This document shows, piece after piece, positions 16,872 through 27,332 of a stretch of DNA of 64,000 nucleotides. Location of the stretch: NCBI GenBank assembly GCA_963844655.1, contig CAWJPA010000004.1:558001-622000 (forward strand), in the 5' to 3' direction. Numbering within the stretch: the first letter of the stretch is position 1; every line of letters starts with the position of its first letter. Both the position numbers and the translations under genes were made by a program. The notes beneath the pieces were generated by a model. It did no database searches. It was not told the origin of the DNA and was given only the letters and a program-made list of their open reading frames with translations. The DNA is from JASHPR01 sp963844655 (GTDB lineage Bacteria; Actinomycetota; Actinomycetes; Streptosporangiales; Streptosporangiaceae).

Positions 16872-16959
16872 GGCCGCGAGCGGCCTGGGGCTGGTATCTG
16901 TCCGTGGCCCGCGAGCGGGCCGGGGTTGGTATCTGTCTCTCAGGGCCCGCAACCGGGCC
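16872..16959 (-). repeat. Tandem hairpin array between rpsQ and rplN
   Basis: Three stems in a row: 16872-16877/16880-16885 (GGCCGC-GA-GCGGCC), 16906-16912/16915-16921 (GGCCCGC-GA-GCGGGCC) and 16944-16949/16954-16959. The first two sit in repeat units about 35 nt long that also share GGTATCTGTC (16893-16902 and 16928-16937). The third is degenerate. This marks the boundary between the S10 and spc clusters. Confidence 0.7.
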
Positions 16960-17004
16960 GGTTCTCTGTGTCGGTCGCCTGTGTCGGCTGGTGGGCTGCG
17001 CCTG

Positions 17005-17283
17005 CTACTTGGCCTTCTCCAGGATTTCCGCGACGCGCCACCGCTTGGTCGCGGACAGCGGGCGGGTCTCCATCAGCAGCACCCGGTCGCCGATCCCGCA
17101 GGCGTTCTCCCCGTCGTGCGCCTTGTACCTCTTGGTCCGGCGGATGACCTTTCCGTACTTCGGGTGCTTCACCCGGTCCTCGACGACGACCACGACGGTC
17201 TTGTCCATCTTGTCGCTGACCACCAGGCCCTCGCGCACCTTGCGGTAGCCGCGCGTGATCCCGCCGTTCTGGGAGTCACTCAT
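17005..17283 (-). CDS. rpsQ: 30S ribosomal protein S17
   Basis: 92-residue OB-fold primary binder of 16S rRNA. KVREGLVVSDKMDKTVVVVV and GIGDRVLLMETRPLSATKRW. ATG at 17283 inside the 3' end of rpmC (8-nt overlap). Last gene of the S10 cluster proper. Confidence 0.97.
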   Translation of the reverse strand: MSDSQNGGITRGYRKVREGLVVSDKMDKTVVVVVEDRVKHPKYGKVIRRTKRYKAHDGENACGIGDRVLLMETRPLSATKRWRVAEILEKAK

Positions 17284-17518
17284 CCTCGTCCGCCTCCTCG
17301 TCGGCCAGGGTCACGATCCCGAGCTCGCGCTCGCGCTTCACCGTGTAGATCCGGGCGATCTCCTTGCGCACGGCGCGCAACCGCCCGTGGCTCTCCAGCT
17401 GGCCGGTGGCAGCCTGGAAGCGGAGGTTGAACAGCTCGATCTTCGCCTCCGCCAGCTTGCCGTCGAGCTCTTCCTCGGTTGAGCCACGCAGATCAGCGGC
17501 GGCCAGGCCCTTAGCCAT
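17276..17518 (-). CDS. rpmC: 50S ribosomal protein L29
   Basis: 80-residue L29, a two-helix hairpin near the tunnel exit that takes part in trigger factor/SRP docking. ELRGSTEEELDGKLAEAK-like N-terminal helix (here DLRGSTEEELDGKL) and LRAVRKEIARIYTVKRE. The ATG at 17518 forms TGATG with the rplP stop; a GTG one codon upstream is also possible. The C-terminus is acidic (DEEADEDE). Confidence 0.96.
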   Translation of the reverse strand: MAKGLAAADLRGSTEEELDGKLAEAKIELFNLRFQAATGQLESHGRLRAVRKEIARIYTVKRERELGIVTLADEEADEDE

Positions 17519-17937
17519 CACGCCTCACCCACTTCGCGCTTCACGAACTTGCATTTCATCGGGAGCTTGTGCATCGCGCGGCGCAGCGCCTCGCGGGCGA
17601 CCGGCTCCGAGACACCAGACAGCTCGAACATGACGCGGCCCGGCTTCACGTTGGCGACCCACCATTCGGGCGCGCCCTTGCCGGACCCCATCCGGGTCTC
17701 GGCCGGCTTCTTGGTCAGCGGCCGGTCCGGGTAGATCGTGATCCACACCTTGCCGCCACGGCGGATATGCCGGGTCATGGCGATACGCGCGGCCTCGATC
17801 TGCCGGTTGGTCACGTAGGCGTGCTCTACCGCCTGGATGCCGTACTCGCCGAACGTCACCCGGGTGCCGCCCTTGGCGGCACCGTGCCGGTCCGGCCGGT
17901 GCTGCTTGCGGTGCCTGACCCTCCGCGGGATGAGCAT
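17518..17937 (-). CDS. rplP: 50S ribosomal protein L16
   Basis: 139-residue L16 at the A-site/peptidyl-transferase region. MLIPRRVRHRKQHRPDRHGA and PETRMGSGKGAPEWWVANVK-like segment (KKPAETRMGSGKGAPEWW) are intact. Follows rpsC by 3 nt. Confidence 0.98.
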   Translation of the reverse strand: MLIPRRVRHRKQHRPDRHGAAKGGTRVTFGEYGIQAVEHAYVTNRQIEAARIAMTRHIRRGGKVWITIYPDRPLTKKPAETRMGSGKGAPEWWVANVKPGRVMFELSGVSEPVAREALRRAMHKLPMKCKFVKREVGEA

Positions 17938-17940
17938 GCG

Positions 17941-18839
<899 letters not shown>

Positions 18840-18840
<1 letters not shown>

Positions 18841-19232
18841 TAGCGGGTCCTCTCCCTGCGGTTCGGTGCGCGGTTGCTTGCCGCACTGGCGTTACCAGCC
18901 CGGCTCTCGTCGGAGACGATCACCGTGATGTGGCTGGTGTGCTTGTTGATCCGGTAGCCGCGGCCCTGCGCCCGGGGGCGGAACCGCTTGAGCGTCGGAC
19001 CCTCGTCGACCCAGGCCCGGCTCACTACGAGCGAGCTGGAGTCGAGCCGCGCCTGCTCGGCGTTGGCGATGGCACTCGCCAGCACCTTGCCCACGGGGTC
19101 GCTCGCGGACTGCGGTGCAAAGGCGAGCGTTGCCCGGGCCTGGTCAGCAGGCATCCCGCGGATAAGGTCCACCACCCGGCGGGCCTTACGCGGCGTGACG
19201 CGGACGAACCGCGCCCTTGCCCTCGCTTCCAT
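18840..19232 (-). CDS. rplV: 50S ribosomal protein L22
   Basis: 130-residue tunnel-lining protein. Start ATG 19232 (MEARARARFVRVTPRKARRV) chosen because the further 17 codons upstream are unconserved Lys/Glu-rich. The tunnel hairpin PTLKRFRPRAQGRGYRINKH is intact, without the macrolide-resistance deletions. A basic C-terminal extension of about 20 residues follows the core. Confidence 0.96.
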
Positions 19233-19292
19233 CGCTCTCTCGCTCTCTTTCTTTTCTAGTTCACGCGTCCGCGCTGCCTGCACTACCCGCCT

Positions 19293-19571
19293 CTATCGGC
19301 GACTGCGCCGGTCGTCGCGCACGTGGCTGCGGAACGTGCGGGTGGGCGCGAACTCACCGAGCTTGTGCCCGACCATCGACTCCGTGATGAACACCGGCAC
19401 GTGCTTGCGGCCGTCATGCACGGCGATCGTGTGGCCCAGCATCGCCGGAATGATCATGGAACGACGGGACCAGGTCTTGATGACGTTCTTGGTGCCCTTG
19501 TCGTTCTGGACGTCCACCTTTTTGATCAGGTGGTCGTCGACAAAGGGCCCCTTCTTCAGGCTACGAGGCAT
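19293..19571 (-). CDS. rpsS: 30S ribosomal protein S19
   Basis: 92-residue S19 of the 30S head. MPRSLKKGPFVDDHLIKKVD and the C-terminal GHKLGEFAPTRTFRSHVRDD. ATG at 19571, 12 nt after rplB. The C-terminal RRSRR is slightly shorter than in many actinobacteria. Confidence 0.98.
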   Translation of the reverse strand: MPRSLKKGPFVDDHLIKKVDVQNDKGTKNVIKTWSRRSMIIPAMLGHTIAVHDGRKHVPVFITESMVGHKLGEFAPTRTFRSHVRDDRRSRR

Positions 19572-19583
19572 TATCGGGTGCTC

Positions 19584-20417
19584 CTACCGCTTCTTCTTGC
19601 CGCGCCGACGGGTGATCATCTGATCGCTGGGCTTGTGCGCCTTGCGGGTCCGGCCCTCGGGCTTGCCCCACGGGCTGACCGGGTGCCGGCCGCCGGAGCT
19701 CTTGCCCTCGCCGCCGCCCAGCGGGTGGTCGACCGGGTTCATGGCCACGCCGCGGACCGACGGGCGGCGGCCCTTCCACCGGTTCCGGCCGGCCTTGCCG
19801 AGCTTGATGTTGCCCTGCTCGGAGTTGCCTACCTCGCCGACGGTCGCCCGGCAGGTCACGTCCACTCGCCTGATCTCGCCGGACGGCATGCGCAGCTGCG
19901 CTTGCTTGCCCTCCTTGGCCAGCAGCTGCACTCCGGACCCCGCCGAGCGCGCGATCTTGGCCCCGCCGCCGGGCCTGAGCTCGATGGCGTGCACCACGGT
20001 GCCGGTCGGGATGTTGCGCAGCGGCAGGCAGTTGCCGGCCTTGATGTCGGCGGTGGGCCCGTTCTCGACCCGGTCGCCCTGGCTCAGCCCCTCCGGGGCG
20101 ATGATGTACCGCTTCTCCCCGTCCGCGTAGTGCAGCAGCGCGATCCGGGCGGTGCGGTTGGGGTCGTACTCGATGTGCGCGACCTTGGCGGGCACGCCGT
20201 CCTTGTCGTTCCGCCGGAAGTCGATCAGCCGGTACGCCCGCTTGTGCCCGCCGCCCTGGTGCCGGGTGGTGATGCGGCCGTGCACGTTCCTGCCGCCGTG
20301 GGAGTGCAGCGGGCGCACCAGTGCCTTCTCCGGCTCACCCCTGGTGACCTCGGAGAAGTCTGCGCCGCTCGCGCCCCGCCTGCCCGGCGTGGTCGGCTTG
20401 TACTTGCGGATTGTCAT
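19584..20417 (-). CDS. rplB: 50S ribosomal protein L2
   Basis: 277-residue L2, needed for subunit joining and peptidyl transfer. KYKPTTPGRRGASGADFSEV at the N-terminus; the SH3-like and OB folds follow; the conserved peptidyl-transferase-site His is in NPVDHPLGGGEGKSSGGRHP. Full length. Confidence 0.98.
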   Translation of the reverse strand: MTIRKYKPTTPGRRGASGADFSEVTRGEPEKALVRPLHSHGGRNVHGRITTRHQGGGHKRAYRLIDFRRNDKDGVPAKVAHIEYDPNRTARIALLHYADGEKRYIIAPEGLSQGDRVENGPTADIKAGNCLPLRNIPTGTVVHAIELRPGGGAKIARSAGSGVQLLAKEGKQAQLRMPSGEIRRVDVTCRATVGEVGNSEQGNIKLGKAGRNRWKGRRPSVRGVAMNPVDHPLGGGEGKSSGGRHPVSPWGKPEGRTRKAHKPSDQMITRRRGKKKR

Positions 20418-20446
20418 GTGTGCTCTAGCTCCTATGGATCGCCCGG

Positions 20447-20749
20447 CTAGCTGACCGGGCCGCCGAAGATATCGATCCGTTCTCCCTCGGCGAGGCTGAC
20501 GATGGCGCGCTTGGTGTCCGGCCGCTTACCCCAGCCGAACCGCGTCCGGCGCCGCTTCCCCGGCCGGTTGACCGTGTTGACGCCGGTCACCTTGACCCGG
20601 AAGACGGCCTCGACCGCCTGCCGGATCTGGGTCTTGTTGGAACCCGGCGCGACGATGAAGGTGTACTTGCCGTCATCCGCCAGCCGGTAGCTCTTTTCCG
20701 AGATCACCGGCTTGAGCAGGATGTCCCGCGGGTTGTCGCTCTTGCTCAC
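20447..20749 (-). CDS. rplW: 50S ribosomal protein L23
   Basis: 100-residue L23, the docking site for trigger factor and SRP at the tunnel exit. DILLKPVISEKSYRLADDGK and PGKRRRTRFGWGKRPDTKRA. GTG start, GTGA overlap with the rplD stop. Confidence 0.98.
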   Translation of the reverse strand: MSKSDNPRDILLKPVISEKSYRLADDGKYTFIVAPGSNKTQIRQAVEAVFRVKVTGVNTVNRPGKRRRTRFGWGKRPDTKRAIVSLAEGERIDIFGGPVS

Positions 20750-21537
20750 GACGCGTCCTCCTGATCTGGCCCGGCGGCCCCGCTCCCGGTGCTGGACTCA
20801 GCAGCCTTGGTCCCGCTCCCCGCGCCAGACTCAGCCTTGGCGGGCTTACGGGTCCTGGCCGGCTTGGCGGGCTCGGGTGTGGCCGCGGCCTGGCCCGAGC
20901 CGGCCCGGGCCACGAACTCGGCCAGCGCCGCCTCGGTGAACACCACATGGTCGCTGACCAGCACGTCGTAGGTGTTGAGCTGGCCCGAGGCGAGCAGGTG
21001 CACACCCCGCACGTTGCGCAGGCTCTTCCAGGTGACGGCGTCGTCGGCCGCGGCCACGACCAGCACAGAGGACGCCGACGGCGCCACGCCGACCACCGAC
21101 GCCAGCACGGTCACCGCGTCCTTGGTCTTCGGCTGGTCACCCTCGGTGAAGCCGCTCACCACGTGCACCCGGTCGTGCGCGGCCCGGTCGGACAGCGCCC
21201 CGCGCAGCGCGGCGGCCTTCATCTTCTTGGGCGTCCGCTGCTCGTAGGACCGCGGCACCGGGCCGTGCGCCACGCCGCCGCCGGTGAACTGCGGAGCGCG
21301 GATCGAGCCCTGGCGGGCGCGGCCTGTGCCCTTCTGGCGGTACGGCTTCCTGCCGCCGCCGCGGACGTCGCCGCGGGTCTTGGTGGCGTGGGTGCCCTGG
21401 CGGCCCGCGGCCTGCTGCGCCACGACCACCTGGTGCATCAGGGGCACGTTCACCTTGGCGCCGAAGATCTCCGCCGGGAGCTCGACGGTCGCGCCGGCCG
21501 AGCCCGACGGGGACACGACGTTAACTTTTGCGGTCAT
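20746..21537 (-). CDS. rplD: 50S ribosomal protein L4 with Ala/Pro-rich C-terminal tail
   Basis: 263 residues. The core (about 215) has the tunnel loop RGGGRKPYRQKGTGRARQGS without macrolide-resistance changes. From about residue 212 there is a low-complexity Ala/Pro/Lys tail (TPEPAKPARTRKPAKAESG and on) not found in E. coli L4, likely disordered. ATG at 21537, 8 nt after rplC. Confidence 0.97.
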   Translation of the reverse strand: MTAKVNVVSPSGSAGATVELPAEIFGAKVNVPLMHQVVVAQQAAGRQGTHATKTRGDVRGGGRKPYRQKGTGRARQGSIRAPQFTGGGVAHGPVPRSYEQRTPKKMKAAALRGALSDRAAHDRVHVVSGFTEGDQPKTKDAVTVLASVVGVAPSASSVLVVAAADDAVTWKSLRNVRGVHLLASGQLNTYDVLVSDHVVFTEAALAEFVARAGSGQAAATPEPAKPARTRKPAKAESGAGSGTKAAESSTGSGAAGPDQEDAS

Positions 21538-21545
21538 CGGCTCTC

Positions 21546-22205
21546 CTACCGGCTGCTCGTGGCCGGGGTCTTGACGGCGCTGCGGACCAGGACCAGCCCG
21601 CCGGACGGCCCGGGAACCGCGCCCTTGATCAGCAGCAGCCCGCGGCCGGCGTCGATGCCGTGCAGGGTCAGGTTGGGGGAGGTGGTGCGCACCCCGCCCA
21701 TCCGGCCGGCCATCCGCACTCCCTTGAACACCCGGCCCGGGGTGGCGCAGCCGCCGATGGACCCGGGTGCCCGGTGCTTGCGCTGGGTGCCGTGCGAGGC
21801 GCCCAGGCCCTTGAAGCCGTGCCGCTTCATCACGCCCGCGAAGCCCTTGCCCTTGCTCCGGGCCGTGACGTCCACCAGCTCACCGGCGGCGAACGTCTCG
21901 GCGGTGACCTCCTGGCCGAGCGTGTAGTCCGACGCGTCGTCGGTGCGCAGCTCCACCAGGTAGCGGCGCGGGGTCACCCCGGCCTTGCTGAAGTGACCCG
22001 CCTTGGGCTTGTTCACCCGGCGCGGGTCGACCTCGCCGTAGCCGAGCTGGACGGCCGAGTAGCCGTCGCTGTCCGGCGTCCGTACCGCGGTCACGACGCA
22101 AGGCCCGGCCGCCACGACCGTAACGGGCACGATCTTCCCGTCGTCGGCGAAGACCTGGGTCATACCGAGCTTGGTGCCCAGGACTCCTTTGATCTGCTTG
22201 GTCAT
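21546..22205 (-). CDS. rplC: 50S ribosomal protein L3
   Basis: 219-residue early-assembly protein reaching the peptidyl-transferase centre. Start ATG 22205 (MTKQIKGVLGTKLGMTQVFA) with GAGGGA about 8 nt upstream; the longer frame adds an unconserved Ser-rich leader. GFAGVMKRHGFKGLGASHGT is the conserved loop, with the normal Gln methylation-site context absent or altered as is common in actinobacteria. Confidence 0.97.
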   Translation of the reverse strand: MTKQIKGVLGTKLGMTQVFADDGKIVPVTVVAAGPCVVTAVRTPDSDGYSAVQLGYGEVDPRRVNKPKAGHFSKAGVTPRRYLVELRTDDASDYTLGQEVTAETFAAGELVDVTARSKGKGFAGVMKRHGFKGLGASHGTQRKHRAPGSIGGCATPGRVFKGVRMAGRMGGVRTTSPNLTLHGIDAGRGLLLIKGAVPGPSGGLVLVRSAVKTPATSSR

Positions 22206-22218
22206 GTCGGCGTGTCCC

Positions 22219-22527
22219 TCAGAGCTTGATCTCGATGTCGACACCCGCGGGCAGGTCGAGCCGCATCAGGGAGTCGACGGTCTTCGGCGTGGGGTCGATG
22301 ATGTCGATCAGGCGCTTGTGCGTGCGCATCTCGAAGTGCTCACGCGAGTCCTTGTACTTGTGCGGTGACCGAATCACGCAGTACACGTTCTTCTCGGTAG
22401 GCAGCGGCACTGGCCCAGCGACCTTCGCGCCGGTACGCGTCACCGTGTCGACGATCTTCCGGGCCGAGCTGTCAATGACCTCATGGTCATAGGCCTTGAG
22501 CCGGATGCGGATCTTCTGTCCCGCCAT
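22219..22527 (-). CDS. rpsJ: 30S ribosomal protein S10 (NusE)
   Basis: 102-residue S10, also a transcription antitermination factor that binds NusB and NusG. MAGQKIRIRLKAYDHEVIDS and PLPTEKNVYCVIRSPHKYKD. First gene of the S10 cluster. The 204-nt upstream gap holds the tuf terminator; I saw no convincing promoter boxes in it. Confidence 0.98.
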   Translation of the reverse strand: MAGQKIRIRLKAYDHEVIDSSARKIVDTVTRTGAKVAGPVPLPTEKNVYCVIRSPHKYKDSREHFEMRTHKRLIDIIDPTPKTVDSLMRLDLPAGVDIEIKL

Positions 22528-22651
22528 GTGGCTTCGATGTCCTTACTCTGTCTCGCGGGACCAGCCCCGCACCGTACCGCTGCCCATGCCGTGCGCGACC
22601 CGCCCTCCCCGGCGTACAACCGGTCCTTGGCTGGCCTCGTTGGTTGAGTCG

Positions 22652-22721
22652 CCTTGTTGTTGTCCGGGGTGGTCCCGTCCAGCGGCGTTCAGCCGCGGAC
22701 GGGACTCCCCGGGCAACAAGG
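22652..22721 (-). terminator. 70-nt compound hairpin downstream of tuf
   Basis: Nested perfect stems: CCTTGTTG 22652-22659 with CAACAAGG 22714-22721; CCGGGG 22664-22669 with CCCCGG 22707-22712; GTCCCGTCC 22672-22680 with GGACGGGAC 22697-22705; GCGGC 22682-22686 with GCCGC 22692-22696; loop GTTCA. It begins 11 nt after the tuf stop. There is no U-tract, as is common for GC-rich terminators. The tip (22681-22703) is identical to one after rplL. Confidence 0.8.
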
Positions 22722-22731
22722 CTCCCAGCCC

Positions 22732-23925
22732 TTACTTATTGATCTTCGTAACCCGCCCGGCACCCACAGTCCGCCCGCCCTCGCGGATCGCGAACCGCAG
22801 CCCTTCCTCCATGGCGATCGGCTGGATCAGCTCGACCTTCATCTCGGTGTTGTCGCCCGGCAGCACCATCTCGGTGCCCTCGGGCAGGTGCACCACACCG
22901 GTCACGTCCGTGGTGCGGAAGTAGAACTGCGGACGGTAGTTGTTGAAGAACGGGGTGTGCCGCCCGCCCTCGTCCTTGGACAGGATGTAGACCTGGCCCT
23001 CGAACTCGGTGTGCGGCGTGTTGGTGCCCGGCTTGATGACGACCTGGCCGCGCTCCACGTCCTCGCGCTTGATGCCGCGCAGCAGCAGCCCGGCGTTGTC
23101 GCCCGCCTGGCCCTCGTCGAGGATCTTGTGGAACATCTCGACCCCGGTGACCACGCTCTTCTGCGCCTTGTCCTTGATCCCGATGATCTCGATTTCCTCG
23201 CTGGTGTGGATCTTGCCGCGCTCGATCCGGCCGGTCACCACGGTGCCGCGGCCAGTGATCGAGAACACGTCCTCGACCGGCATCAGGAACGGCTTCTCGA
23301 CGTCCCTGACTGGCTCGGGGATGCTGTCGTCGCAGGCCTCCATCAGCTCGGCGACCTTGGCGCCCCACTCCGCGTCGCCCTCGAGCGCCTTCAGCGCGGA
23401 GACCCGGATCACCGGGACGTCGTCGCCTGGGAACTCGTAGGTGGTGAGCAGCTCGCGTACCTCGAGCTCGACCAGCTCGAGGATCTCCTCGTCGTCGACC
23501 ATGTCGGCCTTGTTCAGCGCGACCACGATGTACGGCACGCCGACCTGCCGGGCCAGCAGCACGTGCTCACGGGTCTGCGGCATCGGGCCGTCAGTGGCCG
23601 CGACCACGAGGATCGCACCGTCCATCTGCGCCGCGCCGGTGATCATGTTCTTGATGTAGTCGGCGTGACCAGGGCAGTCAACGTGCGCGTAGTGGCGCTT
23701 CTCGGTCTGGTACTCGACGTGCGAGATCGAGATCGTGATCCCGCGCTCCTTCTCTTCCTTCGCGTTGTCGATCTGGTCGAAGGGAGTAAAGGGGTTCACG
23801 TCCGGGTACTTGTCGTGCAGCACCTTCGTGATCGCCGCGGTCAGTGTCGTCTTGCCGTGGTCGATGTGCCCGATGGTACCGATGTTGACGTGCGGCTTGG
23901 TCCGCTGGAACTTGGCCTTCGCCAC
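22732..23925 (-). CDS. tuf: Translation elongation factor Tu
   Basis: 397-residue GTPase that delivers aminoacyl-tRNA. G1 GHIDHGKTTLTAAI, effector region RGITISISHVEY, G3 DCPGHADYIKNM, G4 NKADMVDD. Domain II has GRGTVVTGRIERG; domain III ends VGAGRVTKINK. GTG start with GAGGAG 7 nt upstream. Last gene of the str operon, 56 nt after fusA, followed by a long terminator hairpin. Confidence 0.99.
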   Translation of the reverse strand: MAKAKFQRTKPHVNIGTIGHIDHGKTTLTAAITKVLHDKYPDVNPFTPFDQIDNAKEEKERGITISISHVEYQTEKRHYAHVDCPGHADYIKNMITGAAQMDGAILVVAATDGPMPQTREHVLLARQVGVPYIVVALNKADMVDDEEILELVELEVRELLTTYEFPGDDVPVIRVSALKALEGDAEWGAKVAELMEACDDSIPEPVRDVEKPFLMPVEDVFSITGRGTVVTGRIERGKIHTSEEIEIIGIKDKAQKSVVTGVEMFHKILDEGQAGDNAGLLLRGIKREDVERGQVVIKPGTNTPHTEFEGQVYILSKDEGGRHTPFFNNYRPQFYFRTTDVTGVVHLPEGTEMVLPGDNTEMKVELIQPIAMEEGLRFAIREGGRTVGAGRVTKINK

Positions 23926-23981
23926 TGGTGTCTCCTCGTTGCAATCGTGATTCTGTCGTCTGTGGTTCTGGTCGGCGCCGG

Positions 23982-26081
23982 CTACTCGCCGCGAGCCTTA
24001 GCGATGATCTCCTTGGCGATGCTCGGCGGCACCTCGGCATACGAGTCGAACTGCATGCTGTAGTCCGCCCGGCCCTGGGTCCGGCTGCGCAGGTCGCCCA
24101 CGTAGCCGAACATCTCGGACAGCGGCACGACCGCCTTGACGGCACGCACCCCGGTCCGGTCCTCCATGGCCTGGATCTGGCCGCGGCGGCTGTTCAGGTC
24201 GCCGATGACCTCGCCCATGTACTCCTCGGGGGTCCTCACTTCAACGGCCATGACCGGCTCCAGCAGCACTGGATTGGCATAGCCGGACGCCTTCTTGAAC
24301 GCCATCGATCCAGCGATCTTGAAAGCGAGCTCTGACGAGTCGACCTCGTGGTAGGCGCCGTCGGTCAGCGTGACCTTCACGTCGACCATCGGGTAGCCCG
24401 CCAGCACGCCGAACTCCGCGGCCTGCTGGCATCCGGTGTCCACCGACGGGATGTACTCGCGCGGGACCCGGCCACCGGTGATCTTGTTCTCGAACTCGTA
24501 GCCGCCGCCGTCGCCGCCGGTCGGCTCCAGGTTGATGACCACCTTGGCGTACTGGCCAGCGCCACCGGTCTGCTTCTTGTGGGTGTACTCGACCTTCTCG
24601 ACCTTCTTGGTGATGGTCTCGCGGTAGGCGACCTGGGGGCGGCCGATGTTGGCCTCCACCTTGAACTCCCGCCGCATCCGGTCGACCAGCACCTCGAGGT
24701 GCAGCTCGCCCATGCCGGCGATGATCGTCTGCCCGGTCTCCTCGTCGGTCCGGACCTGGAAGGTCGGGTCCTCCTCGGCCAGCCGCTGGATCGCGATGCC
24801 CAGCTTGTCCTGGTCACCCTTGGTCCGCGGCTCGATCGCGACGTTGATCACCGGCGCGGGGAACGTCATGGACTCCAGGATCACCGGCTTGGCCTGGTCG
24901 GCCAGGGTATCGCCGGTCGTGGTGTCCTTCAGGCCCATCACGGCGACGATCTGGCCCGCGATGGCCGTCGGGCGCTCCTCGCGCTTGTTGGCGTGCATCT
25001 GGTAGATCTTGCCGATCCGCTCCCGGCGGCCCTTGGTCGAGTTCAGCACCGACTTGCCGGCCTCCAGCGTTCCGGAGTAGATCCGGATGTAGGTCAGCTT
25101 GCCCAGGTGCTGGTCGGACATGATCTTGAACGCGAGAGCCGCGAACGGCTCGGACGGGTCAGCGTGACGCTCGATCTCGTCGGTCTCTGACCCGATCGCG
25201 TGGCCCTTGATCGACGGGACGTCGACCGGGCTCGGCAGGAAGTCCACGATGGCGTCCAGCATCGGCTGCACGCCCTTGTTCTTGAACGCGCTGCCGCACA
25301 GCACCGGGGTGACCGCGCCGGCGATGGTGGCCCGCCGGATCGCGGCGAGCAGCTGCTCTTCCTTCGGCTCGGTGCCGTCGAGGTAGAGCTCCATCATCTC
25401 CTCGTCGTTCTCGGAGATGGTCTCGACCATTCGGTCGCGCCACTCGCGGGCGGCCTCAACGTGGTCGGCCGGGATCGCCGTGACCTCGTAGGTGTCGCCC
25501 TTGCCCTCGGTCTGCCAGAGCAGTGCGCGCATCCTCACCAGGTCAATGACGCCGCGGAAGTCGGACTCGACGCCCCAAGGCAGCTGGATAACCAGCGGGG
25601 TCGCGCCGAGCCGGTCCGAGATCATCTCGACGCAGCGGTGGAACTCCGCGCCGACCCGGTCCATCTTGTTCACGAAGCAGATCCGCGGCACGCCGTAGCG
25701 GTTCGCCTGCCGCCACACGGTCTCGGACTGCGGCTCAACGCCGGCCACGCCGTCGAAGACGGCCACGGCCCCGTCGAGAACCCGCAGCGACCGCTCCACC
25801 TCGACCGTGAAGTCCACGTGTCCGGGAGTGTCGATCAGGTTGATGGTGTGATCACGCCAGTTGGCCGTGGTGGCCGCCGAGGTGATCGTGATACCGCGCT
25901 CCTGCTCCTGCGCCATCCAGTCCATGGTGGCTGCGCCCTCATGGACCTCACCAATCTTGTAGTTGATGCCGGTGTAGAACAGGATCCGCTCGGTCGTCGT
26001 GGTTTTGCCCGCGTCGATATGCGCCATGATCCCTATGTTCCGGACCCTGGCGAGCTCGGTGGCTGTCTGAGTGGCGGCCAC
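23982..26081 (-). CDS. fusA: Translation elongation factor G
   Basis: 699-residue translocase GTPase. G1 MAHIDAGKTTTTERIL, G2 RGITITSAATT, G3 DTPGHVDFTVEVER, G4 NKMDRVGAEF, and domain IV loop TGGAGQYAKVVI. Full family length. GTG start at 26081 with GAGGAT upstream. Between rpsG and tuf as in all str operons. Confidence 0.99.
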   Translation of the reverse strand: MAATQTATELARVRNIGIMAHIDAGKTTTTERILFYTGINYKIGEVHEGAATMDWMAQEQERGITITSAATTANWRDHTINLIDTPGHVDFTVEVERSLRVLDGAVAVFDGVAGVEPQSETVWRQANRYGVPRICFVNKMDRVGAEFHRCVEMISDRLGATPLVIQLPWGVESDFRGVIDLVRMRALLWQTEGKGDTYEVTAIPADHVEAAREWRDRMVETISENDEEMMELYLDGTEPKEEQLLAAIRRATIAGAVTPVLCGSAFKNKGVQPMLDAIVDFLPSPVDVPSIKGHAIGSETDEIERHADPSEPFAALAFKIMSDQHLGKLTYIRIYSGTLEAGKSVLNSTKGRRERIGKIYQMHANKREERPTAIAGQIVAVMGLKDTTTGDTLADQAKPVILESMTFPAPVINVAIEPRTKGDQDKLGIAIQRLAEEDPTFQVRTDEETGQTIIAGMGELHLEVLVDRMRREFKVEANIGRPQVAYRETITKKVEKVEYTHKKQTGGAGQYAKVVINLEPTGGDGGGYEFENKITGGRVPREYIPSVDTGCQQAAEFGVLAGYPMVDVKVTLTDGAYHEVDSSELAFKIAGSMAFKKASGYANPVLLEPVMAVEVRTPEEYMGEVIGDLNSRRGQIQAMEDRTGVRAVKAVVPLSEMFGYVGDLRSRTQGRADYSMQFDSYAEVPPSIAKEIIAKARGE

Positions 26082-26151
26082 TACTGAGATCCTCTTCCCT
26101 TACGAGTTAGCTGCGGAATTTTGCGTTCCAGGTCTTGGCCAGGCCCGCCTG

Positions 26152-26622
26152 CTACCAGCGGTAGTGGGCGAATGCCTTGTTTGATTCGGCCATCTTGTGG
26201 ACGTCCTCGCGGCGCTTGACACTGGCCCCGAGGCCGTTGCTGGCGTCGAGCAACTCGTTCATGAGCCGCTCGGTCATGGTCTTCTCCCGGCGCTGGCGCG
26301 AGTACATGATCAGCCAGCGCAGCGCCAGCGTGGTGCTGCGGGAGGCCCGCACTTCGACCGGCACCTGGTAGGTGGCGCCGCCGACGCGCCTGCTGCGCAC
26401 CTCGAGGGTGGGCTTGACGTTGTCCAGCGCGCGCTTGAGCGTCACCACCGGGTCGTTGCCCGTCTTGTCCTTGCAGCCTTCCATCGCGCCGTACACGATG
26501 CGCTCGGCGAGCGAACGCTTGCCGCTGCGCAGCACCTTGTTCACCAGCGCGGTGACCAGCGGCGAGCCGTAAACGGGATCGGTGACCAGCTGGCGCTTGG
26601 TTGCGGGGCCCTTGCGCGGCAT
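26152..26622 (-). CDS. rpsG: 30S ribosomal protein S7
   Basis: 156-residue head-assembly initiator. Start ATG 26622 (MPRKGPATKRQLVTDPVYGS); the frame is open upstream through rpsL in another phase, so the longer reading is false. Contains RRVGGATYQVPVEVRASRST and ends NKAFAHYRW. It begins 1 nt after the rpsL stop. Confidence 0.98.
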   Translation of the reverse strand: MPRKGPATKRQLVTDPVYGSPLVTALVNKVLRSGKRSLAERIVYGAMEGCKDKTGNDPVVTLKRALDNVKPTLEVRSRRVGGATYQVPVEVRASRSTTLALRWLIMYSRQRREKTMTERLMNELLDASNGLGASVKRREDVHKMAESNKAFAHYRW

Positions 26623-26623
26623 G

Positions 26624-26998
<375 letters not shown>

Positions 26999-27332
26999 CG
27001 CGTCTCCATCTTCTCGGCGCGCCTCCCGGCGCGGTGTCCTTCGCGCGCCTTGCGGCGCTGTTCTGTCGGGCCCACCCCGGCACAAGCCGACGCGCCCTTC
27101 TTCGTTTGCAGTGCCTGACCCGCGAGCCTGACCTGCGAGCTTCCTCGCCTGCCCGGCCCCCGCAGTCGGGCGTGTCGCCGCGGTCACGGTCCCGTCCCTG
27201 ACCCGTAGCCGAGCCCGGACGAGAGAGAGGGAAGTCCTGCGCACGACTGGCGTCGATGATCCGGAGCCTTCCGGCCGCCGGGACCACAAGTCACAGCCGT
27301 ACTGTGCCCGCGACTTACGGGCACGAAGAGCT

